Part shown: positions 13,769 to 26,000 of the stretch, one piece after another
Numbering within the stretch: position 1 is the first letter of the stretch
Layout of the letters: every line of letters begins with the position of its first letter
Assembly: GCA_004794785.1 (NCBI GenBank)
Contig: SJOL01008805.1
Coordinates: 300,494-364,493, forward strand
Source: Opisthorchis felineus
Lineage: Eukaryota; Platyhelminthes; Trematoda; Opisthorchiida; Opisthorchiidae
Direction: 5' to 3'
DNA length: 64,000 nucleotides
Notes under the pieces: generated by a model
Databases searched by the model: none
What the model was told of the DNA's origin: nothing
Seen by the model: only the letters and a program-made list of their open reading frames with translations
Position numbers and translations under genes: made by a program

Positions 13769-14395
13769 CTGAGGTTCGGTTCACCTGGCAGCCGTTACGT
13801 CCCCACTCTGAAACAAGCTGTTCAACAGCCTGCTCTTGTCTGTACGCTGGACTCCCTTTCTGTTGATGTATCCTGTTTGTCTGAAACGAAGATTCAAGAC
13901 CCAAGTACGGTCTCTACTGGCTGGTTGCGCACATTTGATGATCCAGAAATCGCTGCGGCTGGTTCTGTTGGGTTTGGTATTGTTCTAAGCCACCGAGCTG
14001 AAGTACATCCGCTTGACTGTTTGCCCGTTGGTAGTCGCCTCTGTGCGGTTCGTTTGGTAACGTCTGTGAAAATGTCCCGTAAACTCGCCGATAATCGCTG
14101 CCTGTTCACTTTGGCTGCTTATTCCCCAACAGACTAGCTGTGATACCCTCAAAGGCAGTTTTTACGACGCTCCGAGCGCCTTATTGCACTGTCCCAAGGG
14201 CTCACATATTGTTTTGGTTGCTGGAGGTATGACTGCGCAAGTGGGTAGACCCAGCACTGCAGAGGCTCAGTTGGGTGGTTGTCTTGGACGCACGAACAGC
14301 TGCGAACGCCGCTGTACAGTTATATGCTGACTACAGAGTTTCTGTGCAGTACTAACTTCCAAGACAACTGATGCCGCTTGGTCGCATGGTCCCCC
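13769..14395 (+). pseudogene. RTE-like non-LTR retrotransposon, endonuclease domain, broken
   Basis: One frame from 13769 to 14137 reads through the AP-endonuclease part: SRYVPTLKQAVQQPALVCTL, CLSETKIQDPSTV, GSVGFGIVLSHRAEV and PVGSRLCAVRL. A stop follows. In a second frame from about 14138 to 14395 the domain continues with FYDAL, IVLVAGGMTAQVGRPSTAEA and LCSTNFQDN. The S-E-T/K-x-I-Q start and the AGDMNAQ-like motif (here AGGMTAQ, with the Asp lost) are typical of the RTE/BovB-related endonucleases common in trematodes. It has a frameshift and stop, and no RT follows. Confidence 0.8.
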
Positions 14396-14414
14396 CCCAC
14401 ACACACATGTGTGT

Positions 14415-14600
14415 TTGATATAGCTCAGTTGCTATGACGCGGACTTACTGACCGGACGGTCCGTGGTTCGAACCCACCCTCTGCATCTCCACTGCTCCTA
14501 CCTAGGCTTGGACAACCTGGCAGTATCTCAGCCCTCATATTTCCTCAGGGTGGCACGGCAGCTAGGCACCGAAGGGCTGAACGATTATCACTTTATCCTA
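14415..14600 (+). mobile_element. SINE family A (tRNA-derived), plus strand
   Basis: The head gatatagctcagttgctatg fits an RNA polymerase III A box, and GTGGTTCGAACCC fits a B box. The body gcttggacaacctggcagta and tail gaacgattatc match the other copies. It lies directly after the broken RTE-like endonuclease at 13769-14395, next to a CA/TG palindrome, so it may have inserted into that element. Confidence 0.85.
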
Positions 14601-15424
14601 CCTAAGTCTGCCACTTTATCGGGCTTCCATGCTGGCTGGAACTCAACGCCTTTATGTTCAACAATGTCAGGAAGGCTAATGGGAAGCAGCCCGTCGAAGA
14701 ACGGTGAATCCGCTTACTGCGAGAAATCAGTGTGAAGGTAAGGTTTACGGACTTCTGTGATGGGAGTGTGAAGGCAGTAGTGTGCTTCTTTCAAGCTGCC
14801 AACATGTCCATATTTATGGAAGCAGCGATCCTGCCTTCCTCCGAGGAAAGACGGACCAGAAAAGATCGGCCCTAAAAACCGCACACCGATTGCCGAACAG
14901 TTACCGTGACCGCCAGTGCATCATTTAATACGGTTGAAATACCCTGAAAACCAAATATTTTGGAGCTGTCTCGGAGATGCCTGCTGTGCGCAGCCGCATT
15001 ATGGGTCAGGCAATTATGCCTTACTCCCTGCGCCTTCAGGCCAGTGGAGCCCCTACAGCCAAGCGGGTCAGACTACTGAGTCATTGGTTCCAGAAAGGGT
15101 TCCAGAAAGCTCAACCGGTGTCCCACGGTCCAGACCTTTTGTCAGAAGCTAGGGGCAAGGTCCTTGAACAGAACCCTACATCCTCCCACTGCTTTGTGCG
15201 TCAGGCGTTTGAGTCAAAGTTTCAAGGTGGGGTACCTCAAGCAAACCCCTTCTTCGACTTGGGCAACAAGGAAGTACCAGACACCCCTACACGTCTTCAT
15301 TCACTGATTCCACACATGTCCCGTCAGCAGTTCCTTATTCATTTGCTGTCAATTACGTAACCGCTGCTCTGTATCTTAGTTTCTGTCCAGTAAAATAAAT
15401 CGAAATGAACCCTTATTAAATTCA

Positions 15425-15925
15425 AGGGATTTGTTCCACATTGCAGCTTCCAACGTGCGCACTCTATGCCAAATTGTGCAACAGGTAGCTCTTGCTCAAA
15501 CCTTGTTCTCTCTTTTGGTATACGTATGTTACGTCTCCGAAACACGCATACAATACCTTATTTCGGTTATTCATCTCAAGCCGTTTGGGGAGAACCCAGA
15601 CTTCTCGCAATTTACTCTCCGGGTGTCTGGTGATCTTGGTGGAATGGCTCCTGGTTTCTACGGTGTGGGAATCGCGCTTAGCAGCGGGGTTAACTGCACT
15701 TTAGTGGACTGGATTTCAGTAAACAGTTGTCTCTTCGCTGTTAGTTTGGCTGGTTCAATCAGGACAAATGCATCCCAACGTGTGGCAGATAAGTTCGCCT
15801 ATCTGGGCATCTCCATAGGTCCCGGCAGACTGACGGAAGACGAAATCACTTACCGAATAGGTAATGCCAGGGCAGTGTTTGCCTGGTGCCCAAGGGTGGT
15901 GAGTGGCCGCGTGACGTTACAGTAA
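15425..15925 (+). pseudogene. RTE-like non-LTR retrotransposon, internally deleted copy
   Basis: An open frame of about 164 codons starts with the endonuclease N-terminus (NVRTLCQIVQQVALAQTL, CYVSETRIQ, FTLRVSGDLGG, GVGIALSSGV, WISVNSCLFAVSLAGS). It passes near 15780 directly into the region after the reverse transcriptase core (VADKFAYLGISIGPGRLTED, EITYRIGNARAVFAW). The rest of the endonuclease and all RT catalytic motifs are missing, but the frame is maintained across the junction. It belongs to the same broad family as the copy at 13769. Confidence 0.8.
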
Positions 15926-16584
15926 ACGATGGAGTATTTTAACCAAAGAAACCTGCTGCGTCCATTTGATGTATCCCACCCAGAACGAGAAGCTCAGCTC
16001 AGCTTCCCAGGTCTAATCGTATCCTGCGTTAATATTATTATCGTTCTTATTAGTATTAGGTGGAGATTAGAGTCGATAATACCGGCAAACCACTTGCCTT
16101 ATTAATAAGCTTCTTCGGGTTGTTCGAAGCTCGTAAAACATCTATTAGGGTTTCGACTAGCCAGCGTAGTTGAGTATCTCCAAACTCTCAGTTTGGGTCA
16201 CCATCTCGGCTAGCTGCTTCCTATTGAGTTGATTGTGATTTACAGTTCCTTGATTTGTTGATGTATCTGACGTTGGTCGGCGTACGCTTATCTCAAGGTT
16301 AATGGTCTGCAGTTGCTAATCGAACAGCCGTGTGCATTCACTTAGCCAATCCCCATAAAGATCCGATGGCACTACTTCAGTAAGGTCATTTTTCACTACG
16401 GGGCTTTTATTTAGCCGAATTAATGTCACTTTTTTCTGTTGGCATATGCTGACGTGTGTAGTTGCCTATCAAGATGAAGATACTCGACAAAGTTGGGTTC
16501 ACATGGTTCATTCCCATTGTTGATCGTATCTATTTGAGTTGTCAGAAGTGACCCCACCGTTTACTGTACTCTTTTCTTTCACAG

Positions 16585-17045
16585 TCTCTTATCTGGCAAC
16601 GTTCCCCCATCCGGAAGTCAAGATGGTCTTCAAAGTATGATCAATAGTGGCGTCAACTTGGGTGATGGTCTGACACTGAGTTTGAACGGAGCTTCTCAGA
16701 CCGCACACACGATCCCGGTGCGCCAGCCTTTTGGAGTGTCCGATGAGGTCACTCCAGTCACACTGGTCCACAATGCAAACCCCATTCCTCCCCTTCCACC
16801 CCCCAATCACCCTAGCTGTGATCTTAACGCTCGCTCCATGGACCCCACCTACATGACGCATGGTGGTACCCTTGGCTCCTATGGACAGCACAAACCCCAG
16901 GTTGCTACTGGAACAGCGTCTCAGGACACTGTAGTTGTCCAGGCCCCTAAATCCTCTAAACGCCGTTGCCCCTGGTACTACTGGATCATCAGTATTCTCC
17001 TGCTTGCTTTCCTGCTTGCCCTGGTCCTGGCCATTTCCTTCTCTG
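16585..17045 (+). CDS. TENM: Teneurin exon: end of cytoplasmic domain and transmembrane helix
   Basis: The exon follows a strong acceptor (cttttctttcacag) and ends at G|gtgagt. It enters with one base completing a codon and leaves in phase 1. It encodes about 154 residues: a Ser/Thr/Asn-rich cytoplasmic stretch, a proline-rich [11 protein letters not shown] motif near position 16785 resembling an SH3 ligand, then the basic SSKRRC cluster and a hydrophobic helix of about 23 residues starting [13 protein letters not shown] (about 16974-17042). Basic residues before the helix fit an N-in, type II topology. Vertebrate teneurin tails also carry polyproline sites that bind SH3 adaptors such as CAP/ponsin. 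The frame is open upstream of the ATG at 16637, and the acceptor is good, so I treat this as an internal exon. A start at 16637 in an alternative transcript cannot be excluded. Confidence 0.92.
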
Positions 17046-20000
17046 GTGAGTAGAGTAGTTCCGTCACCGCGGCTTTTGCTCCTTTCTTTTGGGTCACATC
17101 CTGGATGTTCTCTTTCTGTACATATACTGTTTACACTTTTTGCCGCGTGCTATTTGCTCATATTGAGGAGTTTCAGTCGCGTTGGAGAATTTTCACATTG
17201 GAATTCAGTTGTTGCATTTGTGCAACTACTTTAGTTTTCTCATCTCGGGTTTTGTGTTTGTCATTCTGAGTGTTGTTTGTGGACGAGAATATCAATGTCG
17301 TCACACATTCTAGGTACGGTGATTCCACACTTATGAAGCACTGTACCTCTATTCTAAGAACGATGCAATCTGACTGTTGCATTAAATCGGTTCCCACTTC
17401 ACAGTGCCATTTAGCGGATAACTTATTTATGCCTTCCAACTAAGTTGCCTGAAATGCGATGTCGCTCTCATTGAAAAGGATTGCCAGCATCCATAGACGC
17501 CGGTTTTATCATTTTGTCTGCGTCATGCTAATGGATTTGTATGTACTCCACCCTGTCAGGTCAAATTCCTTCTCATAGAGGAATTTTTATACCATCCATG
17601 CGCATCGTTTCCCAGCATTCTTCTAAACCACTGTGGTGAGGTTGTTAACTCTGTCAACTTTTGTTCCCACCGTTACCTAAGTTGTCAGAATTAATGAACT
17701 TCAGATCGTTTACTGGATATTTCATTGCTCATTCCGCTGTCACAACATGCTCATACCTTCTGTATCTTTACCACAATGCGTCCACTTGTCTCTCCGTCAC
17801 GAACCTATCATCGGTATCTATAATATAGCAAGGATAGCGATTATGATAAACAACCACATTCACTACTCCCCACGACCGTAATCATGAACTATATAGCACA
17901 ATCTGAGTAGGTAAGCTTGTTTGTGCTTTGGGCAATAAGTATTTTAGTAAACTCAAGTAAAGTATCCTTTGTGTCTTTACTGATGAGACAACTTGCATAT
18001 ACTTCAATAAGTGTGACACTTTAGAATGTGGTGTTTCACAAAACACCGGTGATTCTGTGTAAAAACACTCCCGCTGGTGATGCATATTCAACGGAAAAGC
18101 ACATGCATCTTTTATCAAACAAACCAGTTCCTCCTGCATTTTAGGTTTTGGTAATAATCCAATGAGCCAGTTTTGATTATCCATCTCTCCCACCTATGCT
18201 TCTTGAACAGTGTTATCGGTGCCCAGTGGTTTGTACGCACGTTTGCTCTTCTCTGGGCTCGTAAAATTAACTTTCGGTAGCTTGAAACCCCGAAATCTTA
18301 CTCATCTAACAGCAACTGATGCACGTACGCCCACAGTCGCGTAAACCTCTAACACTGTGAGTCTGGTAGTTGTGTGGCTGTTACGAGACTATTGCGGACA
18401 TGTGTGGAATCCTTTTCATTCTTTTTCGCTTCTCAAGCCCGACTCATCCGTAGCAACTGCAAAAACCGCTTCAGTTCGACGCTGTTTACTTTCACCCATA
18501 AGACTAGCAAATTACATCGAGAACCTTTTACACCAAGAGCCTTCAATGACAGGGTCTCTGTTATACTACCGAGTTCAGTGTCGGATATGTATGTGGGAAT
18601 TAATGTTTATGCTTCAAACTACCGGTTTTTCTTACTCCAGTCTTCCTTTCATGTTTGTCTTTAACGTGCTTTATAAGTTACCTCTCATCACCTGATAGTT
18701 TTTTGTTTGCTATTTTCAGCCGAAAAGCAGCACCTTGGCGTTCTCCTTATGGAACGGTTTGATCAAGACCCTGCTATCATAGGTAGGTTTCCAGTACTAA
18801 TTGCCACACAGACCATGCATTCTAGTCTATCTACAACACTGTCACGGAACGTTAAAAACTACCCAGCTAGGTTATTCGAATGAATTCTCCCTGCTGTTTT
18901 TTAATGGTTTACCACGCGTGAGCTTTGACCATTGGTTGTTGTGTGACTCACATTCCACATGCCTAATTTTGGCGCTTACTTGATCGTCTCCATCACGCAA
19001 ATGTGAGTTTGCCAGGGAACTGAACCCACTACTTGACACTCGTTCTTGTAGGGTGACCAAAATTTTGGACAAGGCTTTGTATTCAAGTCAGAGCATCATT
19101 CATCCCCCACCCCTAATTGAGGTCTTCCTAAGCATGGTTGCCCACAGTCTGGCACTCAATTCACTGTGGTGAATTAATTGATTCCTTCCGTCTGTCTTCT
19201 CCGAAGCCCTGTGCGTGGGGTGGATTCTCGTTAGTACCCGTCTCCTCTAAATCTTCACCGATGATATGTGTGTATTTTACTTCGGAGAATTAACTACCGA
19301 ATGTTTTGCTCCAATCGAGAAGCAGTTTAGGAGCACACAAACTCTACTACCTTGATCACCGCCACCCTTATCATCGCCATTATCACCGTCAATCAAAACC
19401 AGCGTTTAGGGCCGACGCTTCAATGATACAAGCATAAAGAATACCCCATTCGAGGAGAAATAGCACCAGTCATTCACACACCCCAAGTTTCTCACACTTC
19501 CAAGATTCAATTCAATTTCAACCAGTTCAATTTATCAGCTATAAACCATGTACCATAGCCACATTGGTTCCGGCTGCTACAGTTTCGATCACCGGAAAGT
19601 GTGAGAGTGCGGGAGATACGGCCAAGCCTTGGGGGCGATGGCATGTTCACTTAGTTCTCGAACTGGGTAGCTACGCATTGAAGGCGATAGCTTTGATGCA
19701 TGAGCGCCACTGACTGCGCGATTGGGCTATTTCCGCCAGTGTCATTAACCATTGGTGAGTTGAGTCCCGGGGTCCCCATCCACGGAGGTGGCAGTTGTCG
19801 ACCCGACTCACTTTACTGGTTGGTATTTTCATACTTCGTTGCCAGGCCGTACACTGTCCGCCTCTCGGTCGCTTCTACTCAGCACAGGGCTGGACGAAAA
19901 GAGCTCTGCTAGGCAGACGGTCTTCTGGCATCCGGAGTACGTGTCCTAAGCAGCGTAACCTATGAAGCGTGAGTTACTTCTTCCTAAGACCATCTGGCGT

Positions 20001-23000
20001 ACCTCAGCATTATTAATCCGATATTGCTACCGGACCTGACCAATGCTCCGGAGACACCGATGGTCAAACACTGACATCTTCCGTATGTTTTCTGCGCGTA
20101 GAGGCCATGTCTCTGACCCATAAAGAAGTATGGATCGCACTGCCGCGTTGTGAACTCTTCCCTCGACAGACAAACTCACGTCACGTCGACGCCATAGATG
20201 CCAGAGGTTGGCAAAAGTTGCGGCTCTTGGTCGAACGGTTATGTGTTCAAACTACTAGCCAGGAGGTCGCAGGTTCGGGATTCTCCGGAGTTTCGTGAGA
20301 TGCGCACTGCTGGTGATCAGTGCTTCTCGGCTTTTCAGCATAGATTGGCTTCACTTACAGGACGAAATCTGCACACAAAAAAAACAAATCTCCTCACACT
20401 GCCAACAAACAAATTTATCTACCAAGTCGATTGGCTCGCCTGAAAGCATGAGGTTTGGGTTTGGTCCAACCCAGTATTGTAGCAGCAGGTGTAAAGCGCA
20501 TGTCAAACCGCGCGGCGGAGTTATTTAGGTTATTTAAAATCGTTTGCATTTGAGAAGGAGAGCAATATCGTCTGCATTCTCAATGTCTGTGAAGGAACAT
20601 CCCGAGAGCATTTCGACTCCCGAGTTTTCAGGGGCAGGAAGAGAAATGTAGGCACCTCAGACTGCTTGCAACAGGCCATCACCATTCCCCTCCCTCATCC
20701 ACTCTCTTCTCTTCATTTCATTCTAAGGCTTGAAATATAATTAGACAAATTTTGTGGTTGTACACCAGTGAAGCATCAGTGTCAACACTGAGGTTGCTGT
20801 CTCTGATGATGGTGATGATAATGTTACTGGAAGTAGAGAGCCATAGCTATGCATAAAACTACCACTGGGTTCCAGAACGGTCACTGACACTCTGATACGA
20901 GGCGCTGTGTCTCACCGTGGTTCAGCGCACAATTCGGTAAACGAAGTCTCTGCATGGCTATTGAGCCAATAAGCTATCGAGCCGTTGCCTGTCCGCTAGA
21001 CTTCTTCTCTCAGTTTGCGAAGTGTTAGTATGCCTTCCTGTCTTGAAACGCACCTTGTTTCTCCGCCAAATAGGCTTCTACTATCACTACTCAAGGACGA
21101 TGGTAGGTCTCCATGTTCGCGATGTTCACTGTCTGAAATCATTTTCTTTGGAAATAAGAATGACTTACAGGGAACTGGAGCGAATCGGTCAAGCTAACTT
21201 TATTGAAAAAAGCAACTGTTCCAATCATAGGGCTATCGGCCTCACACCTTCATATCAAACCTACTAGCTTCCCTGACACTGCGACGCCTAGGCAGGATTT
21301 CCATGAGATAAGAAGTACATTGATCGCATCACCACACTATCGAATACGTGAACAGTACCACGTATGCCGCCGACCAACAGTCGCGATTTTTCTTGACTTC
21401 AATTGGGCCTTTGACTCTGTAGGTAAACACTTCCTCACATACTTCGATAAAGCGGAGCCCTCCCCTTGCTTGTTAATATACTCTGTGGTTTTTATCCGAA
21501 CACCCCACTTCCTTCTGGAGTTTACAATGAACTCTCAGAAGATTTTCTCACAACTAGGTACGGTCCACCAAATCTAAGTTTTGTCACCTTTTTGTTCAGT
21601 CACATCATTGATACAACCATGGAACTCACCCACTAAGTAATTGGAAAACTAGAATCGAGGTAGCATTTGGAGAACAACTAGTGAACTTGAATTATGCAAA
21701 CAACATCGTTTTATTACTAAATGTTCACCAGTCTGTTAATCCCATGAAATGGTGTGTTGCCATTTTCTAGCCAAACTGTCTAACTAAATTTTTCCCATCA
21801 TAACTTATGTCGAATGGGGCTCATAAAGGACGCTCGGTCAGTCCCTCTGACGTCTTGCTTCGGTATGATGCTCAGACGTGCTCATTTTAATATTGTCCAA
21901 TGGTATAGGCTTCTTATTTTTCATCGTGTTTTTTTATGGATATGAGAAGTCTTCACATGGTTGTATGGTAATTAAGCGCCAGTATGTACTACTGTTGTAT
22001 TGCTCTCAGTGATGATGATGGGTCCATACAGTTTGCTCTAAACAGGACTTCGAGAGCCGTCCCTAGTTTCGGCATGCTTTTTGCACCTTCAAAGTACAAA
22101 GTCTTACTTTGGGATTTTCGATCCCGTTGTGTTTCTTTGGAATTTCGAGTTCGAGAGCATATCGCCGTCAATCTGTTTACGTCTGATGACCGCTGCATGA
22201 GCTGTGATTGTGCCGTAACTGATAGGGTTAGTACAGGCGTTGGCAGGTTTCTGGCATCATTTACCAACCTGTGTGATTCGTGGCGTCAAAAATTAATTTC
22301 ACTGAAGCTGAAAGGTGGGGTCTACGGGTCTTACTATATGGTTGCCAAACGTGATCCCTCCTATCTGCAGAACTAAAACGCCTCCAAACCTCTGATCACC
22401 TGTGCCTTCATAGCATGCCAGGACCTAGCCCCCTTCAGTGTGTAGGCAACAAGGCGAGCTCTTGACAACGAAGCAGAATCACTATAGCAGTGGAAACCGT
22501 TTAACCCATCCTAAGTTATTGTTAATAACGATCATGATTTACGCCATAGTTAAACAACGATCGGGGTACTTCTGTTGTTCCCACTGTCATGGCAGATCCA
22601 GCAGAGAACCACCATCTCTCCGTTATTGGTTTGTAGACGATTGTGTCAAGTGAGCATAGGATCCTGATTGGTACATGTGCTTCTCGCGACTACCGCACTT
22701 TTGTGTCTTCGCATGTATTACACGTAGGTGAGAAAATAATACACTTGCCCATTAGGCAGACAATTTATCCTGTAGACATTGTTTCTCAGTAAGAGTGTGC
22801 AAGCAATTTGATGAGCAGATATCGTATGCATCTGGAACAATGACGTGTCCCCGTTGTCCACCTGGGAGCGGGAATTTCCGAAGCATTATTACGTACACGT
22901 TCGTTTTTTTTCACCACTCGTGAGCATTCTCTCAAGGACAGTGTTTTCAGTCCTGTCTAGTCCAGCGACTTTAGTTGCGAGCGTGTTCACTGGAAAGAAT

Positions 23001-26000
23001 TTTTTCCACTTCCAATCTAAAAGAACGGACAGTTGAACACAGTGAAATCAATTCACAACACGTTTTCACAGTCCTAGCTTCTTATTAGGTCTTCAGGCGG
23101 TTTGTGAAAGTTTGTGCATGTTATTTATAAAAGGATGATCTCCGGACAACGTGTTAACACGTTGAACATCGTGTATGAAGAGCATCCTCATCTTATCTTT
23201 GATTTACCTCAGCGAACATTGAGTTAGAAAAGCAAAGGCCAAAGAGCCTTAGTTGATTACTACCGGAACAGTGTCTGGTTGTGTTACGTGATCTCAGCCA
23301 CGGTATGTGTGTTCTATCACTGAGTTACATTCTGATCCACATCCCTCCTCATGATTTCACCATAATTTTATAGGTATTACTTCTAAAAACCGGAACAGCG
23401 TTTTTTATCTTTCGTTGAAAAATATGTATACACCAAGTTTGTTCCAGACCACCTTTGTAAAAACTCAATGTTTAACGTACAGACTCCTGTTCAGAGTAAA
23501 TGTATGAGTACATGCACTAAAACACAATTTTTTTGTGTCACACTATTTTGAACAATATTTCCAGTATTCTAACAAAAAATATTCGCGAGTCACCTTTTTT
23601 ATCTACTTTGGAGGTATCGATAATCATTCTAGCCGCTGTTTTTTTACTGAAATATTGCATCGTTCAATAGCCCTGAGGCAGATTTTTAGGCTCACCAAGT
23701 TGTACATTCTTCCACTTGTGTCGGGAATTTCTTGCGACTGGTGATACATCTCTGCACGTGCCGTAAAAATGTTACTCACTAAGAGCTGTTGCCCGTTCAT
23801 GGTTTCACAAAATAGATGATTTCATCAGGTTTGCGTGCTTAAGCGCCTTGCTTCTGCACACGACCATTACAATCAGTCCAAAGATGCTTCATATGTTGCC
23901 CCGTCATCGGATTCTGACGCTCCTCTTTTCAAGCTGTTGGGTTATTCGGTTTGCAAGAGTCATATGCAAATTCGACTCAAATCACAGAGTACTTGTGAAC
24001 ATGAATCTACCTTTTGGCCGTTTTCTTCAGCAGAGAAAGAGAAATAATGGCTTTGTAGGCATTGCATATCTTCCCGACAGTCAGCCAAATTCTGCTGCGC
24101 GTGTTCAGCGCCGCTCCCAGTGAGTAATCCAAACAGAGATTCCCATAACGTCTTTCCACTGGAGGCGTTTGTAAACAGGTCAAACTATGGACATGGGAGG
24201 ATCTGTAGGAGGAATGTTGTTTCGTTGGATTCTGACTGTGGGCTTAGGAGCTGGCTGTATTTAAACTCCTAGTGCGTCGGTTGACGCAGCCATTCTCGGA
24301 GCGTCCAATGAGTAGTGTAAGTTCATGTCGAACATGAGCAGATGAAATATCCGACGAGTGTGCGTGTTTGGAAACCAGAAATAACCGATATTCCGAAGTA
24401 GCGAGATGTTGCGTGCTTTGCCTACATACTCGTAGCATACCACACAAAAGCCTAAGGTGCTGAAGAGAGCTGGATCACATGTAGTTGTCTCTTCATCCGG
24501 ATTAAAGTCGAATTAGTGAATCCTTACCTATTTGCTGGTTTGCCTTCGGGATAATTGTTAAACAACTCTCAGTTCGTTGGCTGAGACTATCCCCTTAACG
24601 CAAACTTGTTTTTTTCTGATTGCGTCAGCAAAAGTGAAGGTTATTCAGAGGGAATACTTGGTTCTTGTGTGTAGCTATGCTAACAAATACCAGTGCATGC
24701 AACCGGAAACCATTACCGCTAACGAAACTGCTCAATATGAAACAATGAAGGTCTTCCACGAGGTTTACTTGCGAAACTGGCGATAAAATCAAACATGGTG
24801 ACATTATGGGGCGACTTGTACTTGCAGGTGCAGGAGTCATTGTAGTCAAGCCTGACAGTTCTTCCTATACATCTACAAATTAAAGAGAGGTAAAATGACC
24901 AGAGAGTGTTCTTTATGCTGATAAATCTCAGGAACAAGTTCTGCAGTAAGTTTCCACTGCCTGCTGCAAACGAAATGGTTCCCTTTACTCTTGGTTAACG
25001 AATCAACCACTTTTACGAAACGATTGAGTTTGAGTTTGTGGAAAAAATGCAAAATTTATTATTGCCAAGTGCATAACCAGTTCGGCGTTCAAAATGAGGG
25101 TGTAATGTTTGTGTTCGGATTTTAATTGCGATCGGTAAAAAAAGAAACGGCTGTTCTACGGTAGCTGGCAAACCGTGAGTCACGTGAATCTTGTTTTGCC
25201 TCAGTGCTAAAATAATTTCTGCTGTGGCATCTTTTCTTATGCATAACATGCCCAAATAATACACAATATCTCCGGGTTGTGCAACTTGAGGGGGGAACAG
25301 TCGAACCACAGACCTCTCGGGAAAGGGCTCGCGTGCCTGAAGGGACACAATGAGGTAACGCCACCCCAGGCCTACACAGAACTGGTATCATGGACCTTTT
25401 ACTTCGGAGGTTATGTCGTAAACCCGGAGCTTAGTAGCATATTGATGACCAGATCAGATGGGATTCACGAAACGAACTAATGTGGCTGTGAAAAATGTCG
25501 GCTTCATCCTTGACCGCTTCTGATGTCTCCTGCAACGAATGATGGTCGCTGGCGAGTTGCCAGACCAGAATTGATAAATGCATAGGCTCACCAGGTGCAG
25601 AACTGAATAACTTGTTAGAGTACCGTGTCAGTACTTTGAAAACTAGATCAGTGGTCATTGAATTCGTCCGCTATCAAATGCATTCAAGGGGCGATATGGT
25701 TGCAACATGAACGCTTGCCACCAAAGTCGCCTCGCAGGAAAACTGCATCAGTGCATACTTAGATTGATGCTCACAATTCCCGGGTGGGAACTGTTGGCTC
25801 CCAGCGCTTTCCGAAGCCAGTTAAGTTGAACGAATCTGTCGGAAGGATTCGGTTTGTAACATTCTCATCGTTTTATGGAAGCCTGTAGTGTCCTATTGAG
25901 AATGCAGTGAAACGAATGCACTAATTGGATTATTGCACTTCGTTTTATCCTATAAACAGGATAACCATTGATACCAATGGGACGCATGTATGAGTATTGC

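Larger units (their letters stand above)
6079..16584. other. Non-coding DNA upstream of the transmembrane exon, rich in retroelement remnants
   Basis: It contains the Penelope-like palindrome (7488-7738), a poly-T/poly-G tract (9055-9088), a family C fragment (10695-10774) and two broken RTE-like copies with a SINE-A between them (13769-15925). Cytoplasmic teneurin exons are expected upstream of 16585, and could lie here, but none could be assigned because that part of the protein is poorly conserved. Confidence 0.6.

Noticed and set aside
14977..15360. A 127-codon ATG-initiated frame just upstream of the deleted RTE copy
   Set aside because: It might be a first ORF or 5' region of that element, but I see no RNA-binding or zinc motif, and the length is within chance.
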